Assembly (NCBI GenBank): GCA_019749805.1
Contig: JAIEPH010000028.1
Location: forward strand, 1 to 64,000
Length of the DNA stretch: 64,000 nt
Direction of reading: 5' to 3'
From: Mycobacteriaceae bacterium
GTDB taxonomy: Bacteria; Actinomycetota; Actinomycetes; Mycobacteriales; Mycobacteriaceae
In this document: positions 26,517 through 34,802 of the stretch, in pieces
How the letters are laid out: each line of letters begins with the position of its first letter
Numbering within the stretch: the first letter of the stretch is position 1
Position numbers and translations under genes: made by a program
The notes under the pieces: model-generated
What the model was told of the DNA's origin: nothing
The model's database searches: none
The model's input: only the letters and a program-made list of their open reading frames with translations

Positions 26517-27322
26517 GCGGTCACCTTTTCCCTCGAATACGTCGCGGCCGCCTCGACCAATGCGGCGAACAGGCGCAGATCGTCCAGCCGTTCCTCGGGA
26601 TGCCACTGCACCGCCAAAAGGAAGTGGTCACCGGGGATCTCGACGGCCTCGATGACGCCGTCGTCATCCTGCGCGCTGACGATCAGACCTTCACCGAGGC
26701 GGTCGAGGGCCTGATGGTGGTAGCACTGCGCATCCGACGACTCCCCGATCAGCGCCGCCAGCCGGGTACCGGGCACGGTGCGCACCGACGACGTCGAGAA
26801 CACCGCATTGCCCTGCTGGTGGCGGGTGTGGCCGAGTACGTCAGGCAGGTGCTGATGCAGGGTGCCGCCGAGTGCGACGTTGACCACCTGTGCGCCGCGG
26901 CAGATTCCGAGGACGGGCAGGCCACGCCGGATAGCGCCCCTGAGGAGCTCGAATTCCCATGCGTCGCGCCGGCGGTTGTCTTCGTTGGCCTCATCGGTGG
27001 CAGGGTGCGGATCCTGACCGTAGGCGCCAGGGTCGACGTCGCGCCCGCCGGTGATGATCAGCCCATCGAGTCCGTCGAGCACGCGGTCGACGATTTCGTC
27101 GTCCACGTGCTGCGGGGGCAGCAGTACCGAGATGCCACCCGCCAGCCCGACACCCTCGAAATAAATGGCGGGCAGGAAGCTGGCGCGCACGTCCCACACC
27201 CCCGTCTGCGCCTGCTGCAGATACGTGGTCAATCCGACGACCGGTCGGGATCTGCGTGCTCTTTCTCCCGTCGCTGCGCTCGCCCCGGCTCCGCCTTTGC
27301 TTCTCGCGTCAAAGCCGCTCAA
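26513..27322 (-). CDS. PuuD-type gamma-glutamyl amide hydrolase (class I amidotransferase fold)
   Basis: A peptidase C26 / PuuD family enzyme (269 aa) predicted to release glutamate from gamma-glutamyl amides. It has TGGRDVDPGAYG (91-102), the nucleophile C141 in GICRGAQ, and H241-E243 in QWHPEE. The N-terminal 27 residues are basic and variable and may not all be translated; starts further in are possible. It overlaps the upstream glnA-like gene by 14 bp. In the putrescine pathway this step comes last, after gamma-glutamylation and two oxidations, which fits the neighbours. Corresponds to Mtb Rv2859c. Confidence 0.9.
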   Translation of the reverse strand: MSGFDARSKGGAGASAATGERARRSRPVVGLTTYLQQAQTGVWDVRASFLPAIYFEGVGLAGGISVLLPPQHVDDEIVDRVLDGLDGLIITGGRDVDPGAYGQDPHPATDEANEDNRRRDAWEFELLRGAIRRGLPVLGICRGAQVVNVALGGTLHQHLPDVLGHTRHQQGNAVFSTSSVRTVPGTRLAALIGESSDAQCYHHQALDRLGEGLIVSAQDDDGVIEAVEIPGDHFLLAVQWHPEERLDDLRLFAALVEAAATYSREKVTA

Positions 27323-28688
27323 AGCCCCGCACCCTTTCCCAGTCCGTCACGGCCGCGTTGTACGCGGTGAGTTCGACGCGGGCGTTGTTGAGATAGTGCT
27401 CCACGACGTCGTCGCCGAATGCCGCACGGGCCACTTCGGACTTCTCGAACAGCGCCGCAGCCTCGGTCAGCGTGGTCGGAAGGCTTTCTGCGCCACTCAT
27501 ATAGGCGTTGCCCTCGAACGGTTCCGGCAGTTCCAGCTCGTGCTCGATACCGTGCAGGCCGCCGGCGATCAGCGCCGACACCGCGAGGTACTGGTTGACG
27601 TCGCCGCCGGGCGCGCGACATTCCACCCGCATGCCCGGACCGTGCCCCACCACGCGCAGCGCGCAGGTACGGTTGTCCATCCCCCACGCGATGGCGGTCG
27701 GCGCGAAGCTGCCCTCCGCGAATCGCTTGTAGGAGTTGATGTTCGGTGCATAGAACAGTGTCAGCTCACGCAGCGTCGCCAGTTGGCCGGCGATGAAGCT
27801 GCGAAACATCGTCGACATTCCATCCGATGCACCGGGGTCGGCGAACACCGGAACCTTCGGCTTGCCGTCCTCGATACCACGCAACGAAATGTGGATGTGA
27901 CAGCTGTTGCCTTCGCGCTCATCGAATTTCGCCATGAACGTCAGGCTCTTGCCGTGCTGATCGGCAATCTCCTTGGCACCGTTCTTGTAGATCGTGTGGT
28001 TGTCACACGTCACCCTCGCGTGGTCGTAGCGGAAGGCGATCTCCTGCTGCCCGAGGTTGCATTCGCCCTTCACGCCCTCGCAGTACATTCCCGCGCCGGT
28101 CATGCCGAGCCTGATGTCGCGAAGCAGTGGCTCCATTCGGGTCGACGCGTGCATCGCGTAGTCGACGTTGTAGTCCGAGGCCGCCGTCATGTTCCGGTAG
28201 CCCTTCTTCCATGCTTCGCGGTAGGAATCCTCGAACACCATGAACTCGAGCTCGGTCCCCACGTAGGGCACCAGACCGAGCTCGGACAGCCGGTCGATCT
28301 GGCGGTTGAGGATGCTGCGTGGCGCTGGGGTCACCGGGTCGCCGTCGACGCGCTCCAGGTCTGCCATCACGAGCGCGGTGCCCGGCAGCCATGGCACGCG
28401 TCGCAGCGTCGAGAAGTCAGGCTTCATGGCCATGTCGCCGTAGCCGGTCTGCCAACTCGACATCGCGTACCCGTCGACGGTGTTCATGTCGACGTCGACG
28501 GCCAACAGGTAGTTGCAGCACTCCGCGCCATGCTCAGCGACGTCTTCGACGAACAATCGCGCCGACACCCGCTTGCCGGTGAGCCGCCCCTGCATATCGC
28601 AGAACGCCAGGATGACGGTGTCGATGTCCCCGTCGGCCACCAGCTTTTCGAGGTCGGCTTGCGACAACATGCCCGATGCGGCGCTCAT
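27309..28688 (-). CDS. glnA4: Glutamine synthetase-like gamma-glutamyl amine ligase (GlnA4 type)
   Basis: A type I glutamine-synthetase fold protein (459 aa). It has the GTELEFMVFED metal-binding motif, the GECNLGQQEIAFRY region, SCHIHISL, and the NSYKRF/APTAIAWGMDNR stretch followed by RVECRAPGGDVNQYL. The divergence from canonical GlnA, together with PuuD, aldehyde dehydrogenase and amine permease neighbours, points to ligation of glutamate to an amine (ethanolamine or a polyamine) rather than ammonia assimilation. GlnA3/GlnA4 enzymes of Streptomyces are the family precedent. It is the first gene of the leftward operon, divergent from the permease across 177 bp containing two dyads. Orthologue of Mtb Rv2860c by position. 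Confidence 0.88.
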   Translation of the reverse strand: MSAASGMLSQADLEKLVADGDIDTVILAFCDMQGRLTGKRVSARLFVEDVAEHGAECCNYLLAVDVDMNTVDGYAMSSWQTGYGDMAMKPDFSTLRRVPWLPGTALVMADLERVDGDPVTPAPRSILNRQIDRLSELGLVPYVGTELEFMVFEDSYREAWKKGYRNMTAASDYNVDYAMHASTRMEPLLRDIRLGMTGAGMYCEGVKGECNLGQQEIAFRYDHARVTCDNHTIYKNGAKEIADQHGKSLTFMAKFDEREGNSCHIHISLRGIEDGKPKVPVFADPGASDGMSTMFRSFIAGQLATLRELTLFYAPNINSYKRFAEGSFAPTAIAWGMDNRTCALRVVGHGPGMRVECRAPGGDVNQYLAVSALIAGGLHGIEHELELPEPFEGNAYMSGAESLPTTLTEAAALFEKSEVARAAFGDDVVEHYLNNARVELTAYNAAVTDWERVRGFERL

Positions 28689-28722
28689 GCAGCCCTGCCC
28701 TTCATCGTCAGAGACACGGAGA

Positions 28723-28737
28723 TTGACTTGCTGTCAA
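28723..28737. promoter_or_regulatory. Dyad TTGAC-N5-GTCAA in front of the glnA4 operon
   Basis: TTGACTTGCTGTCAA is a 5-5-5 inverted repeat 35 bp upstream of glnA4. FCD-type GntR regulators bind short dyads of this size, and such a gene ends the operon, so it is a candidate operator. Confidence 0.4.
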
Positions 28738-28792
28738 CCATTGGAGTTTGCCCGGCCTGGTTATAACCCTGCGTTTTACATGATTGTCACTC

Positions 28793-28818
28793 CCAAAGGT
28801 AGGACAACCGACCTTTGG
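28793..28818. promoter_or_regulatory. Dyad CCAAAGGT-N10-ACCTTTGG before the permease gene
   Basis: This is a perfect 8-bp inverted repeat with a 10-bp spacer, 47 bp upstream of the permease start and on the permease side of the divergent promoter. It may be an operator or a hairpin in the permease leader. Confidence 0.45.
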
Positions 28819-28865
28819 CGAGTTTATTCTCCCTATGCCGCGTATTCAACAAAGGAGCGAAAGCC

Positions 28866-30410
28866 ATGGCCAACGAAAAGGCCCACGAAACGATGAAGGG
28901 CTCGGGCGGCGTCACGTACAGCCAGGCCGGCGAGGGCTATTTCGAGAAGCGACAGCTGAAGCGGACAGCGGGCTTCTGGGGCCTATGGGGCATTGGTGTC
29001 GCCGCCGTCATTTCCGGCGACTTCTCAGGCTGGAACTTCGGCATCGGCGAGGCCGGGTGGGGCGGTCTGGCGATCGCATCGGTCGTGATCGTGATCATGT
29101 ACTTCGGGATGCTGTTCTCGATCGGCGAGATGTCGGCGGCCATGCCGCACACCGGTGGCGCCTACTCGTTTGCGCGTGCCGCAATGGGACCGTGGGGCGG
29201 CTTCGTCACCGGTTTCGCCGAGACCATCGAGTACGTCTTCACCACCGCGGTGATCGTGTACTTCTCTGCCAGCTACGCCGACGCCGTGACCACCGATCTC
29301 TTCGATCTGAGCCTGCCCGCGTGGGTGTGGTGGGTCATCCTCTACGCAATCTTCGTCGGCCTCAATTCATGGGGAGCGGAGATCTCGTTCAAGTTCGCGC
29401 TCGTCGTCGCGATCATCTCGATCGGCATTCTCGTGCTGTTCGGCATCCTGGCCGCCGTCAACGGCGCCGTCGACTTCAGCAAGCTGTTCGACATCCCGGC
29501 CGACCCCGAGGTGGCGGGCTCCTCGACGTTCCTGCCGTCCGGCTGGCTAGCGATCGTGTTCGCAATGCCTTTCGCAATGTGGTTCTTCCTCGGCATCGAA
29601 GAACTCCCCCTGGCGGCCGAGGAGGCTCACGAGCCCGCTCGCGACATCCCCAAGGCCGGCATCTGGGGTCTGGTGACGCTGATCGGCTGCGGTGCGATCG
29701 TGTTCTTCCTCAACCCGGCGGTGACGGGTTCAGCCGCACTGGGCGCCTCGGATGAGCCGCTGCTCGACGGGTTCCGAGCGTTCCTGCCGGAGAATCTGGC
29801 CGCTGTGCTGTCGGCGTTCGCGTTGATCGGTCTGCTGGCCAGTCTGCAGGGCATCATGTACGCCTACGGGCGCAACATGTACTCGCTGAGCCGGGCCGGT
29901 TACTATCCGAAGTCGTTGTCGCTCACCGGCTCTCGGCAGACGCCCTTTGTAGCTCTGGTGGCGGGCGCGGTGATCGGCTTCGTGGCCCTGCTGATCGTCA
30001 ACGCGAACGAGGGTGCCGGTGCGGTGGTTCTCAACATCGCGGTGTGGGGTGCCGTCCTCGCCTATGGCCTGCAGATGATCTCGTTCCTGATCCTGCGCCG
30101 GAAGTTCCCGAATGCCCGGCGACCGTGGGTCAGCCCGACGGGCAACACGGGTGCGCTCATCGCGCTGGTCATCGCTGCGGTGACGTTCGTCGGTGTGCTG
30201 GTCAATCCGACCTATCGACCTGCGGTCATCGCGATCGCGATTTTCTATGTGATCGGCCTGCTGGTGTTCGGATTCTACGGTCGTCATCGCCTCGTCCTCT
30301 CCCCTGAGGAGGAGTACGCGGTGACAGGAGGCCTGCACGGCTTCGACCCGGAGGCCGAGGGGCTCGGCGGCACCATCGAGGACGAGATCCTGAAGGGCCA
30401 TACCGACTGA
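28866..30410 (+). CDS. APC-family amino acid/ethanolamine permease
   Basis: A 12-TM APC superfamily permease (514 aa) with the ethanolamine permease look. TM1 holds GIGVAAVISGDFSGWNFGIGEAGW, with the unwound Gly-rich substrate segment given here only in part as ISGDFSGWNFG. PHTGGAYSFARAAMGPWGG (TM3 region) and FFLGIEELPLAAEE (TM6) follow. A hydrophilic C-terminal tail of about 50 residues ends the protein. ATG 28866 is preceded by AAAGGAG, so the earlier in-frame ATG is not used. It is divergent from the glnA4-puuD-aldC-SDR operon and probably imports the amine degraded by those enzymes. Substrate inferred from family and context. Confidence 0.87.
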   Translation: MANEKAHETMKGSGGVTYSQAGEGYFEKRQLKRTAGFWGLWGIGVAAVISGDFSGWNFGIGEAGWGGLAIASVVIVIMYFGMLFSIGEMSAAMPHTGGAYSFARAAMGPWGGFVTGFAETIEYVFTTAVIVYFSASYADAVTTDLFDLSLPAWVWWVILYAIFVGLNSWGAEISFKFALVVAIISIGILVLFGILAAVNGAVDFSKLFDIPADPEVAGSSTFLPSGWLAIVFAMPFAMWFFLGIEELPLAAEEAHEPARDIPKAGIWGLVTLIGCGAIVFFLNPAVTGSAALGASDEPLLDGFRAFLPENLAAVLSAFALIGLLASLQGIMYAYGRNMYSLSRAGYYPKSLSLTGSRQTPFVALVAGAVIGFVALLIVNANEGAGAVVLNIAVWGAVLAYGLQMISFLILRRKFPNARRPWVSPTGNTGALIALVIAAVTFVGVLVNPTYRPAVIAIAIFYVIGLLVFGFYGRHRLVLSPEEEYAVTGGLHGFDPEAEGLGGTIEDEILKGHTD

Positions 30411-30542
30411 CCACGTGCGTCGACTCGAGGCATTCTTGTGACAATCGTCTCGATCGGCATCGCGGTCACCGAGTTTGACCATGCCCATCCTGGGTAATTA
30501 ACGGCCGCGCCGGTCGCCGACGCACGGCCGCAGTCAGCTCGA

Positions 30543-30571
30543 TTGAGGTAGCGCCGATACAGAAGTAGGGT
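30543..30571 (+). promoter_or_regulatory. Likely sigma-A type promoter giving a leaderless asnO transcript
   Basis: TTGAGG (30543-30548), a 17-bp spacer and TAGGGT (30566-30571) resemble a housekeeping promoter (TTGACA / TANNNT). The GTG start lies 8 bp after the -10 box, so the transcript would begin at or next to the start codon. Confidence 0.45.
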
Positions 30572-30578
30572 CGAACAG

Positions 30579-32381
30579 GTGTGTGGAGCCACCGGCGAGG
30601 TCCGCCTCGACGGACGTACCCCCGATAGCAGCGCCGTCACCGCCATGGCCGAGGCCATGACGCCGAGAGGACCTGACGCCGCAGGCGTGTGGTCGCAGGG
30701 CAGGGTCGCGCTCGGTCATCGTCGCCTGAAAATCATCGACCTGTCCGAGGCCGGCGCGCAGCCGATGGTCGACTCCGAGCTCGGGCTGGCCATTGCGTGG
30801 AATGGCTGCATCTACAACTACAAGCAGTTGCGCCGCGAGCTGAGCGAGCAGCACGGCTACCGGTTCTTCTCGCACAGCGACACCGAGGTGTTGCTCAAGG
30901 CCTACCACCACTGGGGCGACCGTTTCGTCGACCGCCTCTACGGCATGTTCGCGTTCGCGATCGTCGAACGCGACAGCGGACGGGTGCTGCTCGGCCGCGA
31001 TCGGCTGGGCATCAAGCCGCTGTATCTCACGGAGGACGCGTCGCGGATCCGGTTCGCGTCGTCACTGCCCGCACTGCTCGCCGGCGGCGGAGTCGACACC
31101 CGCATCGATCCGTTGGCGCTTCACCACTATCTGTCGTTCCACTCCGTCGTCCCGCCGCCGCGGACGATTCTGCGCGGCGTGAGCAAGGTGCCGCCCGCAA
31201 CGCTGGTCGCGATCGAGCCCGATGGCCGGCGCACGACCACCACGTACTGGGAACCCGACTTCACCCCGCACGCCGATCGCGCCGACTGGTCCGAACGTGA
31301 CTGGGAGGACGCGGTTCTGGAGTCGCTGCGCGTTGCGGTCGACCGCCGGCTGGTCGCCGACGTGCCCGTCGGCTGCCTGCTCTCCGGTGGGGTCGACTCC
31401 AGCCTGATCGTCGGACTGCTCGCCGAAGCGGGCCAGCATGGTCTGGCGACCTTCTCCATCGGGTTCGAGTCGGTGGGCGGCGTGGCGGGCGACGAGTTCA
31501 AGTACTCCGACATCATCGCCGAGCGCTTCGGCACGGACCATCATCAGATCCGCATCGGTACCGACCGGATGCTGCCCGCGCTCGCCGGCGCGATCGGCGC
31601 CATGAGCGAGCCGATGGTCAGCCACGATTGCGTCGCCTTCTATCTGCTGAGCCAAGAAGTGGCCAAGTACGTCAAGGTGGTCCAGTCCGGGCAGGGCGCC
31701 GACGAGGTGTTCGCCGGCTACCACTGGTATCCGCCGATGGCGGACGCCACATCGCTGGACAGTGCGGTGGCCAGCTATCGCGCCGCGTTCTTCGACCGTG
31801 ACCCCGCCGGCGTCGCCGCACTCGTCTCGACGGACTATCTCGTGGAAAGCGACCCCAGCGGGGAGTTCGTCACCGAGCACTTCGCGCACCGCGGCGCGGC
31901 CACCGGCATCGACCGCGCCCTTCGGCTCGACACCACCGTGATGCTGGTCGACGACCCGGTCAAGCGCGTCGACAACATGACGATGGCCTGGGGCCTCGAG
32001 GGCCGGGTGCCGTTCCTGGATCACGAGCTCGTCGAGTTGGCCGCCACCTGCCCACCCGCGCTGAAGATCGCACACGACGGCAAGGGCGTGCTCAAGCAGG
32101 CTGCCCGACGGGTGATCCCCGCCGAAGTCATCGACCGTCCCAAGGGTTACTTTCCGGTGCCGGCGCTGACCCATCTGGAGGGTCCGTACCTCGAGCTGGT
32201 GCGCGATGCGCTCTACGCTCCGGTCGCCAAGGAGCGCGGGCTGTTCCGTCCCGAGGCGGTCGACCACCTGATGGCCGACCCGAACGGTCGCCTGACCCCG
32301 CTGCGGGGCAACGAACTCTGGCAGCTCGGATTGCTGGAACTATGGTTGCAGCGACACGGGATCAACGGGACGGCGGCGTGA
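30579..32381 (+). CDS. asnO: N-acetylglutaminylglutamine amidotransferase (asparagine-synthetase family)
   Basis: A class II glutamine amidotransferase fused to an asparagine-synthetase-type domain (600 aa). The nucleophile is Cys2 (MCGATGEV), with the glutaminase loop PRGPDAAG and AWNGCIYNYKQLR. The ATP-pyrophosphatase P-loop is LLSGGVDSSL near residue 268. The DDPVKRVDNMTMAWGLEGRVPFLDHELV segment (conserved pieces MAWGLEGRVPFLDH) is typical. The next gene encodes the GNAT/ATP-grasp ligase that always pairs with this subtype, so it is assigned to synthesis of the osmoprotectant N-acetylglutaminylglutamine amide (final amidation) rather than to asparagine. The start is GTG, probably leaderless. 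The stop overlaps ngg by 4 bp. Confidence 0.88.
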   Translation: MCGATGEVRLDGRTPDSSAVTAMAEAMTPRGPDAAGVWSQGRVALGHRRLKIIDLSEAGAQPMVDSELGLAIAWNGCIYNYKQLRRELSEQHGYRFFSHSDTEVLLKAYHHWGDRFVDRLYGMFAFAIVERDSGRVLLGRDRLGIKPLYLTEDASRIRFASSLPALLAGGGVDTRIDPLALHHYLSFHSVVPPPRTILRGVSKVPPATLVAIEPDGRRTTTTYWEPDFTPHADRADWSERDWEDAVLESLRVAVDRRLVADVPVGCLLSGGVDSSLIVGLLAEAGQHGLATFSIGFESVGGVAGDEFKYSDIIAERFGTDHHQIRIGTDRMLPALAGAIGAMSEPMVSHDCVAFYLLSQEVAKYVKVVQSGQGADEVFAGYHWYPPMADATSLDSAVASYRAAFFDRDPAGVAALVSTDYLVESDPSGEFVTEHFAHRGAATGIDRALRLDTTVMLVDDPVKRVDNMTMAWGLEGRVPFLDHELVELAATCPPALKIAHDGKGVLKQAARRVIPAEVIDRPKGYFPVPALTHLEGPYLELVRDALYAPVAKERGLFRPEAVDHLMADPNGRLTPLRGNELWQLGLLELWLQRHGINGTAA

Positions 32382-34174
32382 CCGCCGGAGCCGGGAGGCC
32401 GGCGACATCCAGCGCCGTGAACCCCGAAAGCACCGAAGCGATCACTCTCGGCCTGCACGACGCGTCGCCCCAGCACTTGGTCGACGCGATGGCCGACGAC
32501 GTGGCCGTCGAAATGGGCTGGGGCCGACTGATATTCGGGCAGACGTTCGCGGACCCGGCGAAGCTCGCCGAGGTGTTGCGGCAAGAGGGCCATGGTCGTC
32601 GCGACATCTGCATGTACGCCAGGGAGCCACACGTGCTCGTCGCGATGGCGCCCGCCGAGTTGTTCATCGACCCCAGTCACACCTATCGGCTGCGGTTCTC
32701 CGACGACGACCCGCAGCGCACGGCACCCACCGGGTTCACCGTCCGATCGCTGGAGCGTCCCGAGGAGGCCGAGGACATCAACCGGGTCTACATCCGCTGC
32801 GGAATGGTGCCCGCACCCGTTGAGGTGCTGTGGGACAACAGCGAAGACCGTGATGCGCTCGACTACCTGGTGGCGGTCCGCGACGACGACGGATCGTTGG
32901 TCGGCACCGTCACCGGGGTCGACCACAAGCGGCTGTTCGACGACCCGGAGAACGGTTCGAGCCTGTGGACGCTGGCCGTTGATCCGACCACCAGCCTGCC
33001 GGGTGTCGGCGCGGCACTCACCCGTGCGCTGGCCGCGCTGTACCGCGAGCGGGGTCGGGCCTACATGGACCTGTCGGTGGCGCACGACAACGAGGCCGCC
33101 ATCGGCCTGTACGAGAAGCTGGGTTTCGAGCGCGTTCCGGTCATGGCCGTCAAACGGAAGAACGCGATCAACGAACCGCTGTTCACCCATCCCCCGGAGA
33201 CCGTCGACGACCTGAACCCGTATGCGCGGATCATCGCCGACGAGGCGATGCGACGCGGGATCTTTGTCGAGGTCCTCGACGCGGGAGCAGGCGAGATGCG
33301 CCTGTCACATGGCGGTCGCAGCGTCATCACGCGGGAGTCGTTGTCGGAGTACACCTCCGCGGTGGCGATGGCACGCTGCGACGACAAGAGGCTAACCCGA
33401 CGTCTGGTGTCGGAGGCCGGGATCCAAGTGCCCAAGGGACGTCTGGCCACATTCGACGAACATGACCACACCTTCCTCGAGGAGGTCGGCGACGTCGTCG
33501 TCAAACCGACCCGCGGGGAGCAGGGCAAGGGCATCACCGTCGGCATCAACAGCACCGGGGAGTTGGACGCGGCCCTGGCACGGGCGCGGGAAGAGCACCC
33601 GAATGTGCTGATCGAGCAGCGCGCACCCGGCGACGATCTGCGGTTGGTGGTGATCGACGGCAAGGTGGTGGCCGCTGCATTGCGCAAGCCCGCCGAAATC
33701 GTCGGCACGGGCCACCACACGATTCGCGAACTCATCGAGGCGCAGAGCCGACGCCGCGCGGCCGCCACCGGCGGCGAATCGCGCATTCCGATCGACGACG
33801 TCACAGAGGCGACGGTTGCCGAGGCGGGCTTCTCGTTCGACGATGTGCTGCCCGAAGGACGCACCCTGCGCGTACGCCGCACGGCGAACCTGCATCAGGG
33901 CGGCACGATCCACGATGTGACGGCGAAGGTGAACCCGCATCTGAGCGAGGTCGCCGTGAAGGCCGCCGACGCGATCGGCATTCCCGTGACCGGCATCGAC
34001 CTGTTGGTTCCCGATGTCACCGCGTCCGACTACGTGTTCATCGAAGCCAACGAGCGTCCGGGGCTGGCCAACCACGAGCCCCAGCCCACCGCAAAGGCTT
34101 TCGTCGACTTCCTCTTCCCGGGCAGTCCCGCGTTGCCGCAGGCCTGGACACCCGACGAGGTGCCCACCACCTAG
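32378..34174 (+). CDS. ngg: N-acetylglutaminylglutamine synthetase (GNAT + ATP-grasp fusion)
   Basis: This 598-residue fusion has an N-terminal acetyltransferase domain with GVGAALTRALAALYRERG and LSVAHDNEAAIGLYEKLGF (about 120-280). A C-terminal ATP-grasp ligase follows (about 300-590) with VVKPTRGEQGKGI, VLIEQRAPGDDLRL and the late FIEANERPGL metal-binding motif. It is predicted to acetylate glutamine and ligate it to a second glutamine, giving the dipeptide that AsnO amidates. GTG 32378 overlaps the asnO stop (GTGA); a start at 32342 lies inside asnO. An alpha/beta-hydrolase-like gene converges 3 bp downstream, so the operon ends here. The M42-type peptidase often found with this pair is absent. 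Confidence 0.88.
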   Translation: MTAGAGRPATSSAVNPESTEAITLGLHDASPQHLVDAMADDVAVEMGWGRLIFGQTFADPAKLAEVLRQEGHGRRDICMYAREPHVLVAMAPAELFIDPSHTYRLRFSDDDPQRTAPTGFTVRSLERPEEAEDINRVYIRCGMVPAPVEVLWDNSEDRDALDYLVAVRDDDGSLVGTVTGVDHKRLFDDPENGSSLWTLAVDPTTSLPGVGAALTRALAALYRERGRAYMDLSVAHDNEAAIGLYEKLGFERVPVMAVKRKNAINEPLFTHPPETVDDLNPYARIIADEAMRRGIFVEVLDAGAGEMRLSHGGRSVITRESLSEYTSAVAMARCDDKRLTRRLVSEAGIQVPKGRLATFDEHDHTFLEEVGDVVVKPTRGEQGKGITVGINSTGELDAALARAREEHPNVLIEQRAPGDDLRLVVIDGKVVAAALRKPAEIVGTGHHTIRELIEAQSRRRAAATGGESRIPIDDVTEATVAEAGFSFDDVLPEGRTLRVRRTANLHQGGTIHDVTAKVNPHLSEVAVKAADAIGIPVTGIDLLVPDVTASDYVFIEANERPGLANHEPQPTAKAFVDFLFPGSPALPQAWTPDEVPTT

Positions 34175-34176
34175 AC

Positions 34177-34740
34177 CTACCAGGTGCTCGTGCGCATCAC
34201 GATCTCGGCGGCAAGCTGCGCCGTGGACTCCTGGGCATTGCGCCTGCCGAGTAGGTCGACCATCCGGTAGTCGCCATACACGTAGCGCTGGCTGGCTTTG
34301 GCGACCGCTCGTGCGGCGGGCGTACTGACCAACGCGGTGGTGTTCATTTCCACCGGCGGGCAATGGTCGTCGCGGACCACACCGGAGGGGTCGGCGACGC
34401 GCGGGTGGCCGCGGTCGATCACCACCAGCCCGATGAACCGGTCCAACCGCGTCGCAGCGAGCTCCCATGCCAATTCCCCGCCGACGCGGTCACCGACCAA
34501 CAACGCCCACTTCACGTCGAGCGCATCGAGGACGTCGATCACCGTCTTGGCGGTCAGCCGCGGGTCCGGCGCGATGACCACAGTTCGCAGGGACGCGGTG
34601 TGCAGCCGTTGACATACCGGTTCGTACGCCGCAGGTGAATGGTGGGCGGCACCGAGGACCACAACGACGGACCCTTTTTCGGGGCCGGCCACGTCGACGG
34701 ACACGCCGAACCCGTCGACGGCGACTGTGGTGGGCGGCAT
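34177..34740 (-). CDS. Short alpha/beta-hydrolase-fold protein lacking the catalytic serine
   Basis: The 187-residue protein has the beginning of an alpha/beta hydrolase: VVVVLGAAHHSPAAYEPVCQRL (oxyanion region, key part GAAHHSP) and LDALDVKWALLVGDRVGGELAWELA. The nucleophile elbow should read GxSxG; here it is G-D-R-V-G with Arg85 in place of serine. The chain is also shorter than usual, and no convincing catalytic His is seen at the end. It is therefore probably non-catalytic, perhaps a binding or partner protein. It is leftward, 62 bp downstream of the lipoprotein gene and cobQ. The function is unknown. Confidence 0.75.
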   Translation of the reverse strand: MPPTTVAVDGFGVSVDVAGPEKGSVVVVLGAAHHSPAAYEPVCQRLHTASLRTVVIAPDPRLTAKTVIDVLDALDVKWALLVGDRVGGELAWELAATRLDRFIGLVVIDRGHPRVADPSGVVRDDHCPPVEMNTTALVSTPAARAVAKASQRYVYGDYRMVDLLGRRNAQESTAQLAAEIVMRTSTW

Positions 34741-34802
34741 TTGGCCACGCTACAGGCGGTCACCTGAGAACGGGTCGTTTTCGCCTTGAGCAAACACGGT
34801 GC

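Noticed and set aside
30501-30531. ACGGCCGC repeated twice before asnO
   Set aside because: Short GC-rich self-complementary octamers are expected by chance at this base composition and do not line up with promoter elements.
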